This document shows positions 34,653 through 44,905 of a stretch of 49,907 nucleotides of DNA, piece after piece. Source of the DNA: Desulfobacterales bacterium HSG17. Lineage in GTDB: Bacteria > Desulfobacterota > Desulfobacteria > Desulfobacterales > Desulfococcaceae. The position numbers were made by a program, and so were the translations under genes. Location: the NCBI GenBank assembly GCA_030377945.1, contig JAUCGD010000004.1, positions 1 to 49,907 of the forward strand, read 5' to 3'. Below the pieces are notes generated by a model. The model saw only the letters and a list, made by a program, of their open reading frames with translations. It made no database searches and was not told the DNA's origin. Numbering within the stretch: the first letter of the stretch is position 1; every line of letters starts with the position of its first letter.

Positions 34653-37586
34653 ATGATAAGATTTAAAGATATTAAAATGAGATGGAAGTTAATTGCCGTG
34701 TTTCTGATCGTGGGCCTTATTCCAATCGCGATTGTGGGATGGTGGAATGCCAGGCTGGCAACAGAGGCGCTCATGAAGAAATCATATGCCCAGCTTGAGG
34801 CTGTGCGCGGGATCAAGACAGCACAGATTGGAAAGTTTTTTAACGAGCGCAGGGGTGATATAGGGGTTCTGGTTGAAACAGTGGCCACCCTGCGGCAGGA
34901 TGCATTTCAAAAAGTTGAATCCAACAGAGAACTTAAAAAAACGTACATTGAAGAATATATGGAGGATATGAAATCAGCGCTGCATATTCTTAAAAATGAT
35001 CCCTATGTCATGAACGCGCTGATCGAATTTGATCGTGCATATGAAGCATCCGGTGACAGTGTGACCACTCAGGAGTGGAATGCCCTTGCCAAAAAATATG
35101 ACCCCCGTATTAAAGGGATTATGGAAAATAACGGGTGGTCCGATATCTTCCTGATTCACACGGACGGAGATATTGTCTATACTGCTGAACGGGAGTCTGA
35201 CCTGGGAATGAATATTCCAGACAGCAAACTCAGAAATTCCGGTCTGGGAAAGAACTTCAGAGCCGCTATGTCAATGGACTCGGATGATATTGCTGTGGCC
35301 GACTTTGAGCCTTATGCTCCGTCAGAAGGCCGATATGCAGCATTTATGATGGCTCAGATGCGGGACGATCACGGTGAACTGAAAGGGTATGCGGCCTTCC
35401 AGATACCCACTGACAAACTCAACGCCTTTGTTCAGAAAAATGTTGGCATGGGCAGGACTGGCGAAACCTATCTTGCAGGGGAACTGGACCGTAAGACGAG
35501 CTATCGCAGCGACCGGGTGGTTAAGGAGGGTAAAATCGGCCAGGAAAAAACTGACGTGTATATTGATAAGGCCCTTTCCGGCAAAACCGGAACAAAGGTC
35601 AAGATCGGCAGCAAAGGTGAACTGGAGATCATCAGTTTTGCACCGCTGAATATACCGGGTTTAAACTGGGCTGTCATCACCACCATGAGTCTGGAAGAGG
35701 CCATCGCCCCGAAACTGGAGGGTGAGGAAGAGGATTTTTACGCCAAATATATTGAAAAATACGGTTACGATGACCTGTTCCTGATCAATCAGGATGGATT
35801 TGCTTTTTACACCGTTGGAAAGGAATCGGATTACAAGACCAATCTCGTCAGTGGTAAATACTCAAATTCCAACCTGGGCAGATTGATCAAGAGGACATTA
35901 AACACAAAAGAGTATGCCATGGCGGATTTTGCACCTTATGCCCCCAGCAATAACGAGCCTTGTGCATTTATCGCCCAGCCCCTGGTTCACGCCGGAGAAG
36001 TTGAAGTGGTGGTGGCCCTCCAGCTCCCATTAGAAACGATCGACAGCATAATGCAGGAACGTTCCGGTATGGGCAAGACCGGGGAAACCTATCTCGTCGG
36101 AACAGACAAGCTCATGCGGTCCGATTCATTTCTTGACCCTGCCAACCATTCGGTAAAGGCATCTTTTGCCAATACCTCCCTGGGAAGTGTTGACACCGAA
36201 GCAGTCAATGATGCTCTTTCCGGCAAGACAGGAAGCAAACTTATACTAGATTACAACGAAAATCCGGTTCTTTCAGCCTTCACCCCTTTAAAAATTGAGG
36301 ATATGACCTGGGTATTACTGGCTGAAATTGATGAAGCCGAAGTCAAGGGCCCGATTAGAGAACTCTTATTCTCAGTAATGAAAATCGCTCTGTTTATTGC
36401 AGTTTTTGTGGCGATTTTCGCATTCTTTATCGCAAAAGGAATTGCAACGCCTCTAATTAAGGGAGTTGAATTTGCCAGGTCATTAGCCAACGGCGATCTC
36501 AATGCTGAAATTGATGTGGCCCAGAAAGACGAGATCGGTATGCTGGCTGATGCATTAAAGGAGATGATCTCAAGAATCCGGGAGGTTGTGGCCGGTGTAA
36601 AGAACGGGGCCGGAAATGTGGCTGCATCAGCAGACCAGTTGTCCTCTGTGAGCCAGGAAATGAGTTCCGGTTCAGAAGAAATGTCCCAGGGCGCTTCAGA
36701 GCAGTCATCTTCCACAGAGCAGGTATCTGCATCCATGGAAGAGATGACTGCCAACATTCGACAAAACGCTGACAATGCGCAGCAGACCGAAAAGATCGCA
36801 TTGAAATCAGCCGAGGACGCTGAACAGGGCGGAAAAGCTGTTTCGGAAACCGTCACAGCCATGAAAGGGATCGCTGAAAAGATTTCAATCATAGAGGAGA
36901 TCGCCCGCCAGACCGATCTGCTTGCCTTGAATGCCGCAGTGGAAGCAGCAAGGGCAGGAAATCATGGCAAGGGCTTTGCAGTGGTAGCATCCGAGGTTCG
37001 CAAACTGGCCGAGCGGAGCCAGATAGCAGCGGTCGAAATCAATAAACTGTCGGTCTCCAGTGTATCGGTTGCAGAAAATGCTGGCCAGATGCTGGCCAGG
37101 GTCGTTCCGGATATCAGGAAAACAGCGGAACTGGTCCGGGAGATCAGTGCTGCCTGCAACGAGCAGGACTCAGGTGCTGGGCAGATTAACGAGGCTATTC
37201 AGCAATTGGACCGGGTAGCCCAGCAGAATGTCAGCGTTTCCGGGGAAACGGCCGCTTCTGCCGAGGAGATGTCTGCAACAGCCGAGTCCCTTTCTGCCCA
37301 GGCAGATGAGCTTCAGAAGACAATCGGGTTTTTCAAAATTGAAGAGACAGCCGGACTTCCAGGGGGTTACATGGTGCATACAGAAGCAGCTGTTCAACAG
37401 ACACCAGATAAAATGGTGCGGCAGCAGACGGCTCACATCCATCAGGATTTCAATATCAGCCGTGACAAAAAAGATGCCGGAGACGGAAACAGAGACGGAG
37501 ATGGAAACCGGAAACCTTATCCAATTGAAATGATTAAAAAAGGGAATAACGGGGATACCATTGATTCAGACTTTGAGATTTATTAA
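34653..37586 (+). CDS. Methyl-accepting chemotaxis protein with doubled sensor region
   Basis: 977 residues. TM1 is at about 12-32. A very long extracytoplasmic part (about 33-575) holds two related Cache-type sensor blocks: [27 protein letters not shown] against [22 protein letters not shown], each followed by [10 protein letters not shown] or [10 protein letters not shown] and [10 protein letters not shown] or [12 protein letters not shown]2 is at about 578-602, then a HAMP domain, then a signalling coiled coil with tip [20 protein letters not shown] near residue 753. Asp stands where many receptors have Asn (QTN), a common variant. The tail after about 890 is hydrophilic and lacks an obvious CheR-tethering pentapeptide. 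Start is fixed by GGAGGG (34641-34646). Confidence 0.94.
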   Translation: MIRFKDIKMRWKLIAVFLIVGLIPIAIVGWWNARLATEALMKKSYAQLEAVRGIKTAQIGKFFNERRGDIGVLVETVATLRQDAFQKVESNRELKKTYIEEYMEDMKSALHILKNDPYVMNALIEFDRAYEASGDSVTTQEWNALAKKYDPRIKGIMENNGWSDIFLIHTDGDIVYTAERESDLGMNIPDSKLRNSGLGKNFRAAMSMDSDDIAVADFEPYAPSEGRYAAFMMAQMRDDHGELKGYAAFQIPTDKLNAFVQKNVGMGRTGETYLAGELDRKTSYRSDRVVKEGKIGQEKTDVYIDKALSGKTGTKVKIGSKGELEIISFAPLNIPGLNWAVITTMSLEEAIAPKLEGEEEDFYAKYIEKYGYDDLFLINQDGFAFYTVGKESDYKTNLVSGKYSNSNLGRLIKRTLNTKEYAMADFAPYAPSNNEPCAFIAQPLVHAGEVEVVVALQLPLETIDSIMQERSGMGKTGETYLVGTDKLMRSDSFLDPANHSVKASFANTSLGSVDTEAVNDALSGKTGSKLILDYNENPVLSAFTPLKIEDMTWVLLAEIDEAEVKGPIRELLFSVMKIALFIAVFVAIFAFFIAKGIATPLIKGVEFARSLANGDLNAEIDVAQKDEIGMLADALKEMISRIREVVAGVKNGAGNVAASADQLSSVSQEMSSGSEEMSQGASEQSSSTEQVSASMEEMTANIRQNADNAQQTEKIALKSAEDAEQGGKAVSETVTAMKGIAEKISIIEEIARQTDLLALNAAVEAARAGNHGKGFAVVASEVRKLAERSQIAAVEINKLSVSSVSVAENAGQMLARVVPDIRKTAELVREISAACNEQDSGAGQINEAIQQLDRVAQQNVSVSGETAASAEEMSATAESLSAQADELQKTIGFFKIEETAGLPGGYMVHTEAAVQQTPDKMVRQQTAHIHQDFNISRDKKDAGDGNRDGDGNRKPYPIEMIKKGNNGDTIDSDFEIY

Positions 37587-37633
37587 AGCCTGTATCTTTG
37601 ATTTGGAAAAAGGGGCGTTTTTTCACTGTGCTC

Positions 37634-37639
37634 AGGAGG
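37634..37639 (+). promoter_or_regulatory. Ribosome binding site that sets the hybrid kinase start
   Basis: AGGAGG stands 5 nt before ATG 37645, and the in-frame codons before it have no comparable site. It shows that the first, pre-TGA segment was meant to be translated together with the kinase. Confidence 0.7.
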
Positions 37640-37644
37640 TGCTA

Positions 37645-40299
37645 ATGTATAACCTAATGTATAAAAATTCAGAACAAATACCTGGAAAAGCAGGAGAAGA
37701 TGCTATTAATCTGAATTTTCAGCTAAAGGGAGTAAATGAAGAACACAAGGATTTTATCCCCCTGAAACATGAGCATGATGCTGAACTGATTGTAGCCAGA
37801 CGCTCCCTTGATTCTATTACAAAGTCCGCTCCGGGAATCATTTACAAACTTGATTCAAAAGGTATGATAACTTTTATTAATGATGCTGTCGCAAGGTGCT
37901 GATATTCCAAAGAAAAACTCATTGGGAAGAGCATTTTTGAACTGGTTCACCCCGAAGACAGGGAAAAAGCAACTTACAGGGTTAATGAAAGAAGAACAGG
38001 AGACAGAAGCACAAAAAACTTTGAGATCAGGCTGTTGACAAAGACGAACGGGGCATCTTCCAGATCAGAATCAAAAAGAACTGAAACAGAACGTGTCTTT
38101 CGTGTAAGCGCAGAAGGGCTTTATGAGTCTGAACAGGCTGACACAAGGACATTTGCAGGAACCATAGGCATTGCAACAGACGACACAGAGCGCAAACAGA
38201 CGGAAAATCGTCAGAAACTGGCATTTCAGGTTTTGGAACTGCTGAATCAGTCAGACGAAAAATGCGATGTTATACGCAGCATTCTTTTGCTGATTAAAGA
38301 GTTTACAGGATTTGAAGCTGTGGGCATCCGCCTGAAGGACGGCGATGATTATCCATATTATGAAACCTTTGGATTTTCTAAGGATTTCGTGGAAAAAGAA
38401 CAATATCTCTGTACACGGGATCAGACCGGAGAATTGGTACGGGATTTGGAAGGAATGTCATGTCTTGAATGTATGTGCGGCAATATAATCCGGGGCAGGA
38501 CCGATCCGAACCTGCCTTTTTTCAGCAAAGGCGGCAGCTTCTGGACAAACAGCACAACAGAACTGCTTGGGTCCACCACTGAAAAAGACCGTCAGGCCCG
38601 CACCAGGAACCTGTGTAACACCGAAGGCTACGAATCTGTTGCGCTTATCCCCTTACATTCCGGGAAAGAAATTATCGGGCTTCTCCAGTTAAATGACAGG
38701 CAAAGGGACAAGCTAAATCCTGAAATGATCCGTTATTTTGAAGGAATGGGAGCCAGTATCGGGATAAGCCTTAAGCGTAAGTCTATACAAAATGCATTGC
38801 AAAATTCTGCCCGGCAGTGGGAAAGTACTTTTGATGCTATCAGTGACAGTATATGTATCCTGGATACCGAAGGAAAAATCCTCAGATGCAACAAAGCCAT
38901 GACAGAGCTGGCAGGCAAACCCTTCAGAGAGATTATCGGAAAAAGGTATTGGGATCTTCTTTACAGAACACCTGAAACCATTGAAGGAAAACCTTTCAAA
39001 TACATGACAAATATTCACCAGAGAGAATCTCTTGTTTTACCTGTTAATGGCAAATGGCTGAGCATTATCGCAGATCCCCTGACAGATGAGACTGGTAATT
39101 GCATGGGAACTGTTCACATCATAAGCGATATAACCGAGGTTAGAAAACTTGAAACCCGGCTCAGGCAATCCCAGAAAATGGAGGCCATTGGCACATTGGC
39201 AGGGGGTATTGCCCATGATTTTAACAACATTCTTTTTCCCATCATAGGTTATACTGAAATGTCCATGGATGATTTGCCGGAGCACAGCAGTGTCCGAAAA
39301 AATCTTAAAGAAATCCTTCATGCATCCTTAAGGGCAAAGGATCTGGTCCAGCAGATTCTGAGCTTCAGCTGTCAGAAAGATCAGGAGTACAAAACATTTA
39401 AAGTTCAGTATATCATTAAGGAGGCCCTTAAACTGCTGAGGTCATCCATACCGGCGACCATTGAAATCATAGAGAAAATTGACAAAAATTGTAATAAGAT
39501 TTTAGGAGATCCGTCCCAGATTCATCAAATAATCATGAACCTGTGTACAAATGCATATCATGCTATGGAAGATACAGGGGGCAGACTTGAGGTATCTCTA
39601 AATGAAAGAGATATAAAATCTGCTGATTTCACGGGAAATATACATTTAAAACCAGGCAGGTATCTTCAGCTCACAATAAGTGATACAGGAAACGGAATCA
39701 GGCATGATCTCCTGGAACGGATTTTTGAACCCTATTTTACAACAAAGAAAGATGGCAAGGGCACCGGGCTGGGGTTATCCGTAGTTCACGGAATTGTTAC
39801 AAATCATAGGGGAGACATATCAGTAAGCAGCGACCCTGGAAAGGGAAGCGTTTTTCATATTTATTTACCTGTGATTGACAGTTTCCCTGAAAAAGTTGAG
39901 ACCGGATTCCCTGAAACAGTGATGCATGGCAAAGAAAACATCCTCCTGGTTGATGATGAAGAACAAAATATTCGCATGGTTCACCTGATGTTAGAGAACA
40001 TGGGCTATAAGGTGACATCACAAACCCTTGCCATGCAAGCTTTGGAAGTATTCCGCTCACATTCGAATCAGTTTGACCTGGTATTAACCGACATGACCAT
40101 GCCCCATATGACAGGTTTGGACCTGGCCGGAGAGATTATACAAATCCGGCCTGATATCCCCATAATACTTTTTACAGGATTCAGTGAATATATAAATGAG
40201 GAAATAATAAAAAAGGCAGGTATTCGGGAGTTTTTCCTGACTCCAGTTGCTAAAAGAGACCTGGCAAAGACTCTCAGGAAGGTATTGGATCATGGGTAA
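37645..40299 (+). pseudogene. Hybrid PAS-GAF-PAS histidine kinase interrupted by an in-frame TGA
   Basis: ATG 37645 follows AGGAGG (37634-37639). A single frame of 884 codons runs to 40299, but codon 86 is TGA (37900-37902). It lies inside a PAS domain that reads ITFINDAVARC-stop-YSKEKLIGKSIFELVHPEDR. PAS domains of this kind usually have Gly-Tyr at that place, so GGA to TGA is the simplest reading. After the stop come a GAF domain (about 200-375), a second PAS, a kinase core with GGIAHDFNN (His524), NLCTNAYHAM and GTGLGLSV, and a receiver domain with Asp816. The receiver's conserved Lys is Thr866 (LTPV for KPV). Options: nonsense mutation or sequencing error, translation restarting downstream, or selenocysteine (less likely). 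Confidence 0.8.
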
Positions 40300-40468
40300 A
40301 AGAAATAATTTTGATCTGAGGTTCAACCATGACAACAGTATATAAGTACCTCATCAAAAATTTCATGACATTTGTAAACCACATGGGGATAGTGCTCACT
40401 TACAATAATAATTTGTGGTAAAAAAAGTAATATGGAAATGTAAGGGAATTTATGCACAGGTACTTATG
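40300..40468. other. Convergent gap between the hybrid kinase and mqnA
   Basis: These 169 bp separate the plus-strand kinase from the minus-strand mqn operon. They hold the right copy of the 28-nt direct repeat and a short minus-strand reading frame around it (VMKFLMRYL). I see no clear terminator. Confidence 0.5.
40344..40371. repeat. 28-nt direct repeat, right copy
   Basis: It matches 30298-30325 with one C/T difference in the middle. On the minus strand both copies encode VMKFLMRYL, so they may be scars of the same older sequence. Confidence 0.75.
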
Positions 40469-41359
40469 TCATGCAGCATGGTCTCTGATAAAGGCATGGG
40501 AGCTAAGATTAAAAAAAGAAAGATTTACCGGTCTGGAGATAATATTTTCCTGATACAATCCCTTGAAATAAGATTCCACGCCCTTGATCTTTTCGGAATT
40601 CAAATCATAATGAAGCTGATTATAATACTGCCTGCATTTATGAACGGATATTCCAAGCTTTTTTGATGCTTGATGATGTATTCGGGGCATATTTTTTTTA
40701 CCAAAAGTTCTTGATATTTGAAATTGATCTGCTATTTCTGATACCAGTTCAGGGTGTTCCTGTGCAAAAGCTTTACGCACTGCCCACATTGCAAATACAA
40801 AAGGCAGCCCTGTATGTTCCTTCCACATTTCTCCCAGATCCCATACATGATTAAATTTGGATGACCATTCTTCTTTTAAAGCTGCGTCGCCTATAACAAG
40901 GGCAGCAGAAGAATCTTCAGGAAGATCGTCAGCACATCTTATCTTTCCGGTTTTAATATAAGGTTTTACTTTTTGAGATGCAAACAGGAAACGGGACAGG
41001 GCAGCGGCAGTTGCAGATTCACGGGTCAGGATAACGGTTTTTCCAGTAAGTTTTTCAAAAGGATATTTGCTGACCAGGATAACACTCATTACAGGGCCGT
41101 TGCATGAGATTGAAAGATCAGGCAGTAAAAGCCATTTATCCTGATTCCTGGCATATGCTGCTGATGAGACAGGGCTGATATCCAGTTCTCCGTTTGCCAG
41201 CATTTTATTAAGATCAGAAGGCGGTGCGCAGATCATGTTTATCCAGGGAGGTTTATGTCCGTTATTAAAACCGTAGTATATGGGAGCTACATTCATGTAA
41301 CTTATCCGGCCTATCCTGACCCGATGTTTTGTTAAGCAGGAATTATATTGATGTTTCAT
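40469..41359 (-). CDS. mqnA: Chorismate dehydratase, futalosine menaquinone pathway
   Basis: 296 residues. MqnA converts chorismate to 3-enolpyruvylbenzoate, the first step of the futalosine route to menaquinone. It has the periplasmic-binding-protein-like fold of the family: RIGRISYMNVAPIYYGF near the start, then ELDISPVSSAAYA, LLPDLSISCNGPVMSVILVS, LVIGDAAL and WKEHTGLPFVFAMWAVR. No signal peptide is seen, as expected for a cytosolic enzyme. It is the last gene of the mqn cluster and overlaps the stop of the amidohydrolase gene by 17 nt. Confidence 0.93.
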   Translation of the reverse strand: MKHQYNSCLTKHRVRIGRISYMNVAPIYYGFNNGHKPPWINMICAPPSDLNKMLANGELDISPVSSAAYARNQDKWLLLPDLSISCNGPVMSVILVSKYPFEKLTGKTVILTRESATAAALSRFLFASQKVKPYIKTGKIRCADDLPEDSSAALVIGDAALKEEWSSKFNHVWDLGEMWKEHTGLPFVFAMWAVRKAFAQEHPELVSEIADQFQISRTFGKKNMPRIHHQASKKLGISVHKCRQYYNQLHYDLNSEKIKGVESYFKGLYQENIISRPVNLSFFNLSSHAFIRDHAA

Positions 41360-42560
41360 GGATCATTTTCTCCAGCAAATCTGAGACTTTGTCAGCAGTT
41401 AAGGGTAAATAAATAAAAACAGCAGCTTTTCCAGGTTCCAGACTTCCGAATTTTTGAGACAGGCCCAAAGCTTCTGCACCGTTAATTGTTGCCATTTCAA
41501 GTATGATTTCAGGTTTGATATTTGGGAAAGAACTTGCAGTAAATGCCATTTCGTCAAACATGCTAAGTGATTGAGTGCTTGCCAGGCTGTCAGTTCCCAT
41601 GCACGGCTTTATTCCTGTTTTGAGCATTTGTTCAAGATTTGGAAGCTGCTTATGAAGATTGTAATTGCTCCTGGGGCAGATACATACATTTGCTCCACTA
41701 TTTTTTATAATTTCAAATTCCTGTATTTGGGAATGGATAAGATGCACCAGCAAAAGGTTTTCATTTAAAAGCCCCATTTTATTAATATACCTGACAGGAC
41801 TTTTTGCAGGAAGGCCCCAGTCTGAAAAATCAATACCTCTTTCAGACAGAAATTCTGCCCACTTTCCCTTACCTGTTGTCAGAAATTCAATTTCATCCTG
41901 TGATTCAGCAAGATGAAGGGAAAAAGGGCTGCCTTGATTTTGGGCAGTCTGACTAAGTGATTTGAGCATGGCAGGGGATGTGGTATGAGGAGCATGTCCG
42001 GCTAAAGATGCTCTGAGGTTTTCATTTTTTTCTGGAAAGGAATATTCAATAATCTTCGTACCTAAATATTCCCGGAACCAGACCCCGGCAAGACCGGATT
42101 TGCAAAGAGTATCCCATGCCAGTCCCAAAGTGGATATATCGCCGACCACTCCGCATCCTGAATCCTGTAATTCTTTAATGCCGATTTCTGCACCGTTTTC
42201 CAGTTCTTCAAGAGTATAAGTTTCCCTGAGCCTAAGAAGTTCCCTGACCCAGGATTGAAAACCCTGATTTGATGAAAATTGGTCTAATGAATATCGGTCA
42301 AATTCAATCTGTCCTTTTAATCTGCTGAGTTCCAGATGTGTGTGGGCATTTACCAGGGCTGGAATAATCACCCCAGGGCCGTGATCTGTGACATTTTTGG
42401 AATTATTATTTTTGGAATTACTATGATTATGGCTTCCTGTTTCCTGGATAATTCCGTTTTCCACCTTGAAATATCCGTTTCGGATGAATCTCTGGGAATC
42501 AACCATAATCCACCCGGCCCTGTGGATTCCTTTTTCAACTTTTATGCATCGTCTGTCCAA
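41343..42560 (-). CDS. Amidohydrolase, probable aminofutalosine deaminase
   Basis: 405 residues of the cytosine deaminase/TRZ-like amidohydrolase family. Metal-binding motifs are NAHTHLE (His73, His75), HLAES, and MGTDSLAS with its Asp; a C-terminal strand typical of these enzymes follows (SLEPGKAAVFIYL). The position between mqnC and mqnA supports deamination of 6-amino-6-deoxyfutalosine to futalosine, a role known for this family in the menaquinone pathway. The start TTG 42560 is weakly supported, but the N-terminal beta-sandwich (RAGWIMV) needs it or something near it. A low-complexity insert of Asn, Ser, His and Lys is at 44-56. Confidence 0.85.
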   Translation of the reverse strand: MDRRCIKVEKGIHRAGWIMVDSQRFIRNGYFKVENGIIQETGSHNHSNSKNNNSKNVTDHGPGVIIPALVNAHTHLELSRLKGQIEFDRYSLDQFSSNQGFQSWVRELLRLRETYTLEELENGAEIGIKELQDSGCGVVGDISTLGLAWDTLCKSGLAGVWFREYLGTKIIEYSFPEKNENLRASLAGHAPHTTSPAMLKSLSQTAQNQGSPFSLHLAESQDEIEFLTTGKGKWAEFLSERGIDFSDWGLPAKSPVRYINKMGLLNENLLLVHLIHSQIQEFEIIKNSGANVCICPRSNYNLHKQLPNLEQMLKTGIKPCMGTDSLASTQSLSMFDEMAFTASSFPNIKPEIILEMATINGAEALGLSQKFGSLEPGKAAVFIYLPLTADKVSDLLEKMIHETSI

Positions 42561-42565
42561 AGCAA

Positions 42566-43642
42566 TCAGCCTTTTATATGTATATGGTTATAAAAGCAAT
42601 CCCTTTGAACTGCCTGGAAACCTGCATTTTGGATCAGGCGTATCATTTCCGATTCAGGCAGGCGAAAATTAACACCTGCGGCAGCCACAACATTTTCTTC
42701 AATCATGGTGCTTCCAAGATCATTTGCACCGAAAAACAGGGCTGTCTGGGCTATTTTATCCCCCTGTGTTACCCATGAAGCCTGGATATTAGGGATATTA
42801 TCCAGAACAATGCGTGAAAGAGCCAGTACACGAAGATATTCAACAGAGCTTCGTTTTTTTACCTGGATTTGTGTATTATCAGGCTGAAATGTCCAGGGAA
42901 TAAAAGCTGTAAAACCGCTTGTATCATCCTGAAGCTGTCTGAGTTTTATCATGTGTTCTATAATATGCTCGGGTTTTTCAACATGGCCGAACATCATGGT
43001 GGCACTGGTTTTAAGTCCCAGCATATGAGCGGTTCTCATGACCTCAAGCCATTGCCCTGCTGTGCATTTATTGGGAGAAACTTGTGTCCGTATTTCATCA
43101 ATAAGGATTTCAGCACCGCCTCCGGGAATGGAGTTTAATCCTGCATTAATAAGCTGTTCCAGGGTTTGCTTAACAGACAGACCGGATTTTTGAGCCATAA
43201 AAGAAATCTCTGGAGGAGAAAATCCGTGAACATGAATTTTAAAATTGTTATGGATAAATCTGAGCAGATTCAGGTAATAATCAAGCTCAAGTTTCGGGTG
43301 CATCCCGCCCTGGAGCAGTATCTGGGTTCCACCCAGGTCAATGGTTTCCTGGATCTTCTGCTTTAGAGAATCTTCAGAGATAACATAAGCATTCTCATGA
43401 TCTGCTGTGCAGTAAAAAGCGCAGAAAAGGCAGCCTGACATGCACACATTGGTATAATTAATATTCCGATCAACAACATAAGTAATATGCGCTTCTTTAT
43501 GCAGTTTATACCGTTTTTTATTTGCCAGATCACCCAGGGTCATTAAATCGGCTTTATGAAAAAGAGCCAAGCTTTCTTCAGGATTGAGCCGCTGGTCTGC
43601 TTCAACTTTTTCTATTATTTTATCAAGTTTTATTTTAGACAT
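42566..43642 (-). CDS. mqnC: Cyclic dehypoxanthine futalosine synthase (radical SAM)
   Basis: MqnC cyclises dehypoxanthine futalosine through a radical SAM reaction. The cluster motif CMSGCLFC gives Cys67, Cys71 and Cys74. Family stretches are TQILLQGGMHPKL, HVHGFSPPEI, NSIPGGGAEIL, ATMMFGHVE and GFTAFIPWTFQP. I use ATG 43642 (MSKIKLDKII); an ATG eight codons earlier is possible but lies within the end of mqnE. It overlaps mqnE by 8 nt and ends 5 bp before the deaminase gene. Confidence 0.93.
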   Translation of the reverse strand: MSKIKLDKIIEKVEADQRLNPEESLALFHKADLMTLGDLANKKRYKLHKEAHITYVVDRNINYTNVCMSGCLFCAFYCTADHENAYVISEDSLKQKIQETIDLGGTQILLQGGMHPKLELDYYLNLLRFIHNNFKIHVHGFSPPEISFMAQKSGLSVKQTLEQLINAGLNSIPGGGAEILIDEIRTQVSPNKCTAGQWLEVMRTAHMLGLKTSATMMFGHVEKPEHIIEHMIKLRQLQDDTSGFTAFIPWTFQPDNTQIQVKKRSSVEYLRVLALSRIVLDNIPNIQASWVTQGDKIAQTALFFGANDLGSTMIEENVVAAAGVNFRLPESEMIRLIQNAGFQAVQRDCFYNHIHIKG

Positions 43643-44720
43643 GATTATAAAAAGAATCCCTCTCAACCGGGTTAAATCCGGCAGATTTTATCAAATGCTC
43701 CATGCGTTCCCGTGTCAGCCCTTTGGGAGAAGACGCTCCTGCCATGTGGGTAATTTTTTCCTCAACAATAGTTCCATCAAGATCATCTGCACCAAAGGAA
43801 AGTGCAACCTGTGCCAGTTTTTCACCAATCATGACCCAATAGGCTTTTATATGGTCAAAATTATCCAGCATAAGCCGGGCAATCGCTACGGCCTTGAGAT
43901 CGTCAAATCCGGTAGTACCGGGAAGGTGTGAAAGCTGGGTATTCTGAGGATGAAAAGCAAGGGGGATAAAAGCTGAGAACCCTCCTGTTTTATCCTGAAG
44001 CGCACGAAGCTGGATAAAATGGCGGACACGTTCTTCAATGGTTTCAATATGTCCGTAAAGCATTGTGGCATTGCCTTTCAACCCTGCATTATGCAAAGCT
44101 TCCATAATTTCAAGCCAGCGGGTTCTGCTTATCTTCCTGGGAAATAATTCCTGCCAGATTCTATCACTCATGACCTCAGCCCCGCCTCCGGGAGTCATTG
44201 CAAGACCTGCTTTTTTCAATTCTTCAATGGTCTGTTCCAGTGAAAGCCCTGAAATTTGTGCAAGATAATCAATTTCAACTGCTGTAAATGCCTTAATGTT
44301 TGCCTGGGGCCGTATCTCCCGGACAGTTCTGAGCAGGTCAAGATAATACTCAAAAGGAAGTGAAGGATTTAAGCCACCAACTATGTGCAGTTCCCGAATG
44401 GGTTCGTCAATACGGGATTTCAGGCGATCTTTAATATCTTCAATGGAGTATGTATATGAGCCGTTTTCTTCCTTATCCCTTGCAAAAGCGCAGAAACGGC
44501 AGCGGTTCAGGCATACATTTGTGTAGTTGATATGCTGATTGTACACATAGTATGCAGTGCTGCCGTGACGTTTTTGACGAACCATATGGGCCAGTCTGCC
44601 GACTCCTATAAGATCATGGCTGTTATACAGGGCAAGACCGTCTTCAAAATCCAGGCGCTCTCCTGCATTAACCTTTTGTTTAATTAAATTTAACTTACTG
44701 TCTATAAAAGAAATATTCAT
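43635..44720 (-). CDS. mqnE: Aminofutalosine synthase (radical SAM)
   Basis: 361 residues. MqnE joins 3-enolpyruvylbenzoate (as its carboxyvinyloxy derivative) to S-adenosylmethionine to give aminofutalosine. Cys70, Cys74 and Cys77 (CLNRCRFC) bind the 4Fe-4S cluster. Other family motifs are RELHIVGGLNPSLPFEYY, IKAFTAVEIDY, MTPGGGAEVMSDR, GNATMLYGHIE and FSAFIPLAFHP. It is first in the operon mqnE-mqnC-deaminase-mqnA. The MqnB/MqnD steps are not encoded in the window. Confidence 0.94.
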   Translation of the reverse strand: MNISFIDSKLNLIKQKVNAGERLDFEDGLALYNSHDLIGVGRLAHMVRQKRHGSTAYYVYNQHINYTNVCLNRCRFCAFARDKEENGSYTYSIEDIKDRLKSRIDEPIRELHIVGGLNPSLPFEYYLDLLRTVREIRPQANIKAFTAVEIDYLAQISGLSLEQTIEELKKAGLAMTPGGGAEVMSDRIWQELFPRKISRTRWLEIMEALHNAGLKGNATMLYGHIETIEERVRHFIQLRALQDKTGGFSAFIPLAFHPQNTQLSHLPGTTGFDDLKAVAIARLMLDNFDHIKAYWVMIGEKLAQVALSFGADDLDGTIVEEKITHMAGASSPKGLTRERMEHLIKSAGFNPVERDSFYNHV

Positions 44721-44745
44721 ATAAATCCTATACCTTCAATATTTA

Positions 44746-44761
44746 ATGACCATGTGGTCAT
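44746..44761. promoter_or_regulatory. Palindrome upstream of mqnE, possible operator
   Basis: ATGACC-ATGT-GGTCAT is a perfect 6-bp inverted repeat, starting 26 bp before the mqnE start. A position just upstream of the first gene of the operon fits a repressor site, but no regulator is encoded nearby and I could not assign -35/-10 boxes. Confidence 0.35.
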
Positions 44762-44833
44762 ATGTCATAAACAAAAGAGATTTTCATGGCAAGGATTTTT
44801 TTATTGTACAGGAAATTAAAATTTATTTTTTTT

Positions 44834-44904
44834 AACCACGAATAACACTAATTACACGAATATGTTATGATTATAAATTCGTGTTATTTGTGTTATTCGT
44901 GGTT
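44834..44904. repeat. 28-bp inverted repeat between mqnE and hsdR
   Basis: The left arm (44834-44861, starting AACCACGAATAACAC) and right arm (44877-44904, ending GTGTTATTCGTGGTT) pair with two mismatches around a 15-nt loop. The right arm ends one base before the hsdR stop codon. It could act as a terminator for hsdR or be a dispersed palindromic repeat of the CACGAATAACAC type. Confidence 0.8.
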
Positions 44905-44905
44905 T

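Noticed and set aside
37900..37950. Selenocysteine insertion element after the in-frame TGA
   Set aside because: Only TTCCAA pairing with TTGG-GAA around an A-rich loop is seen; no stable stem with a GU-bearing apical loop at the usual distance.
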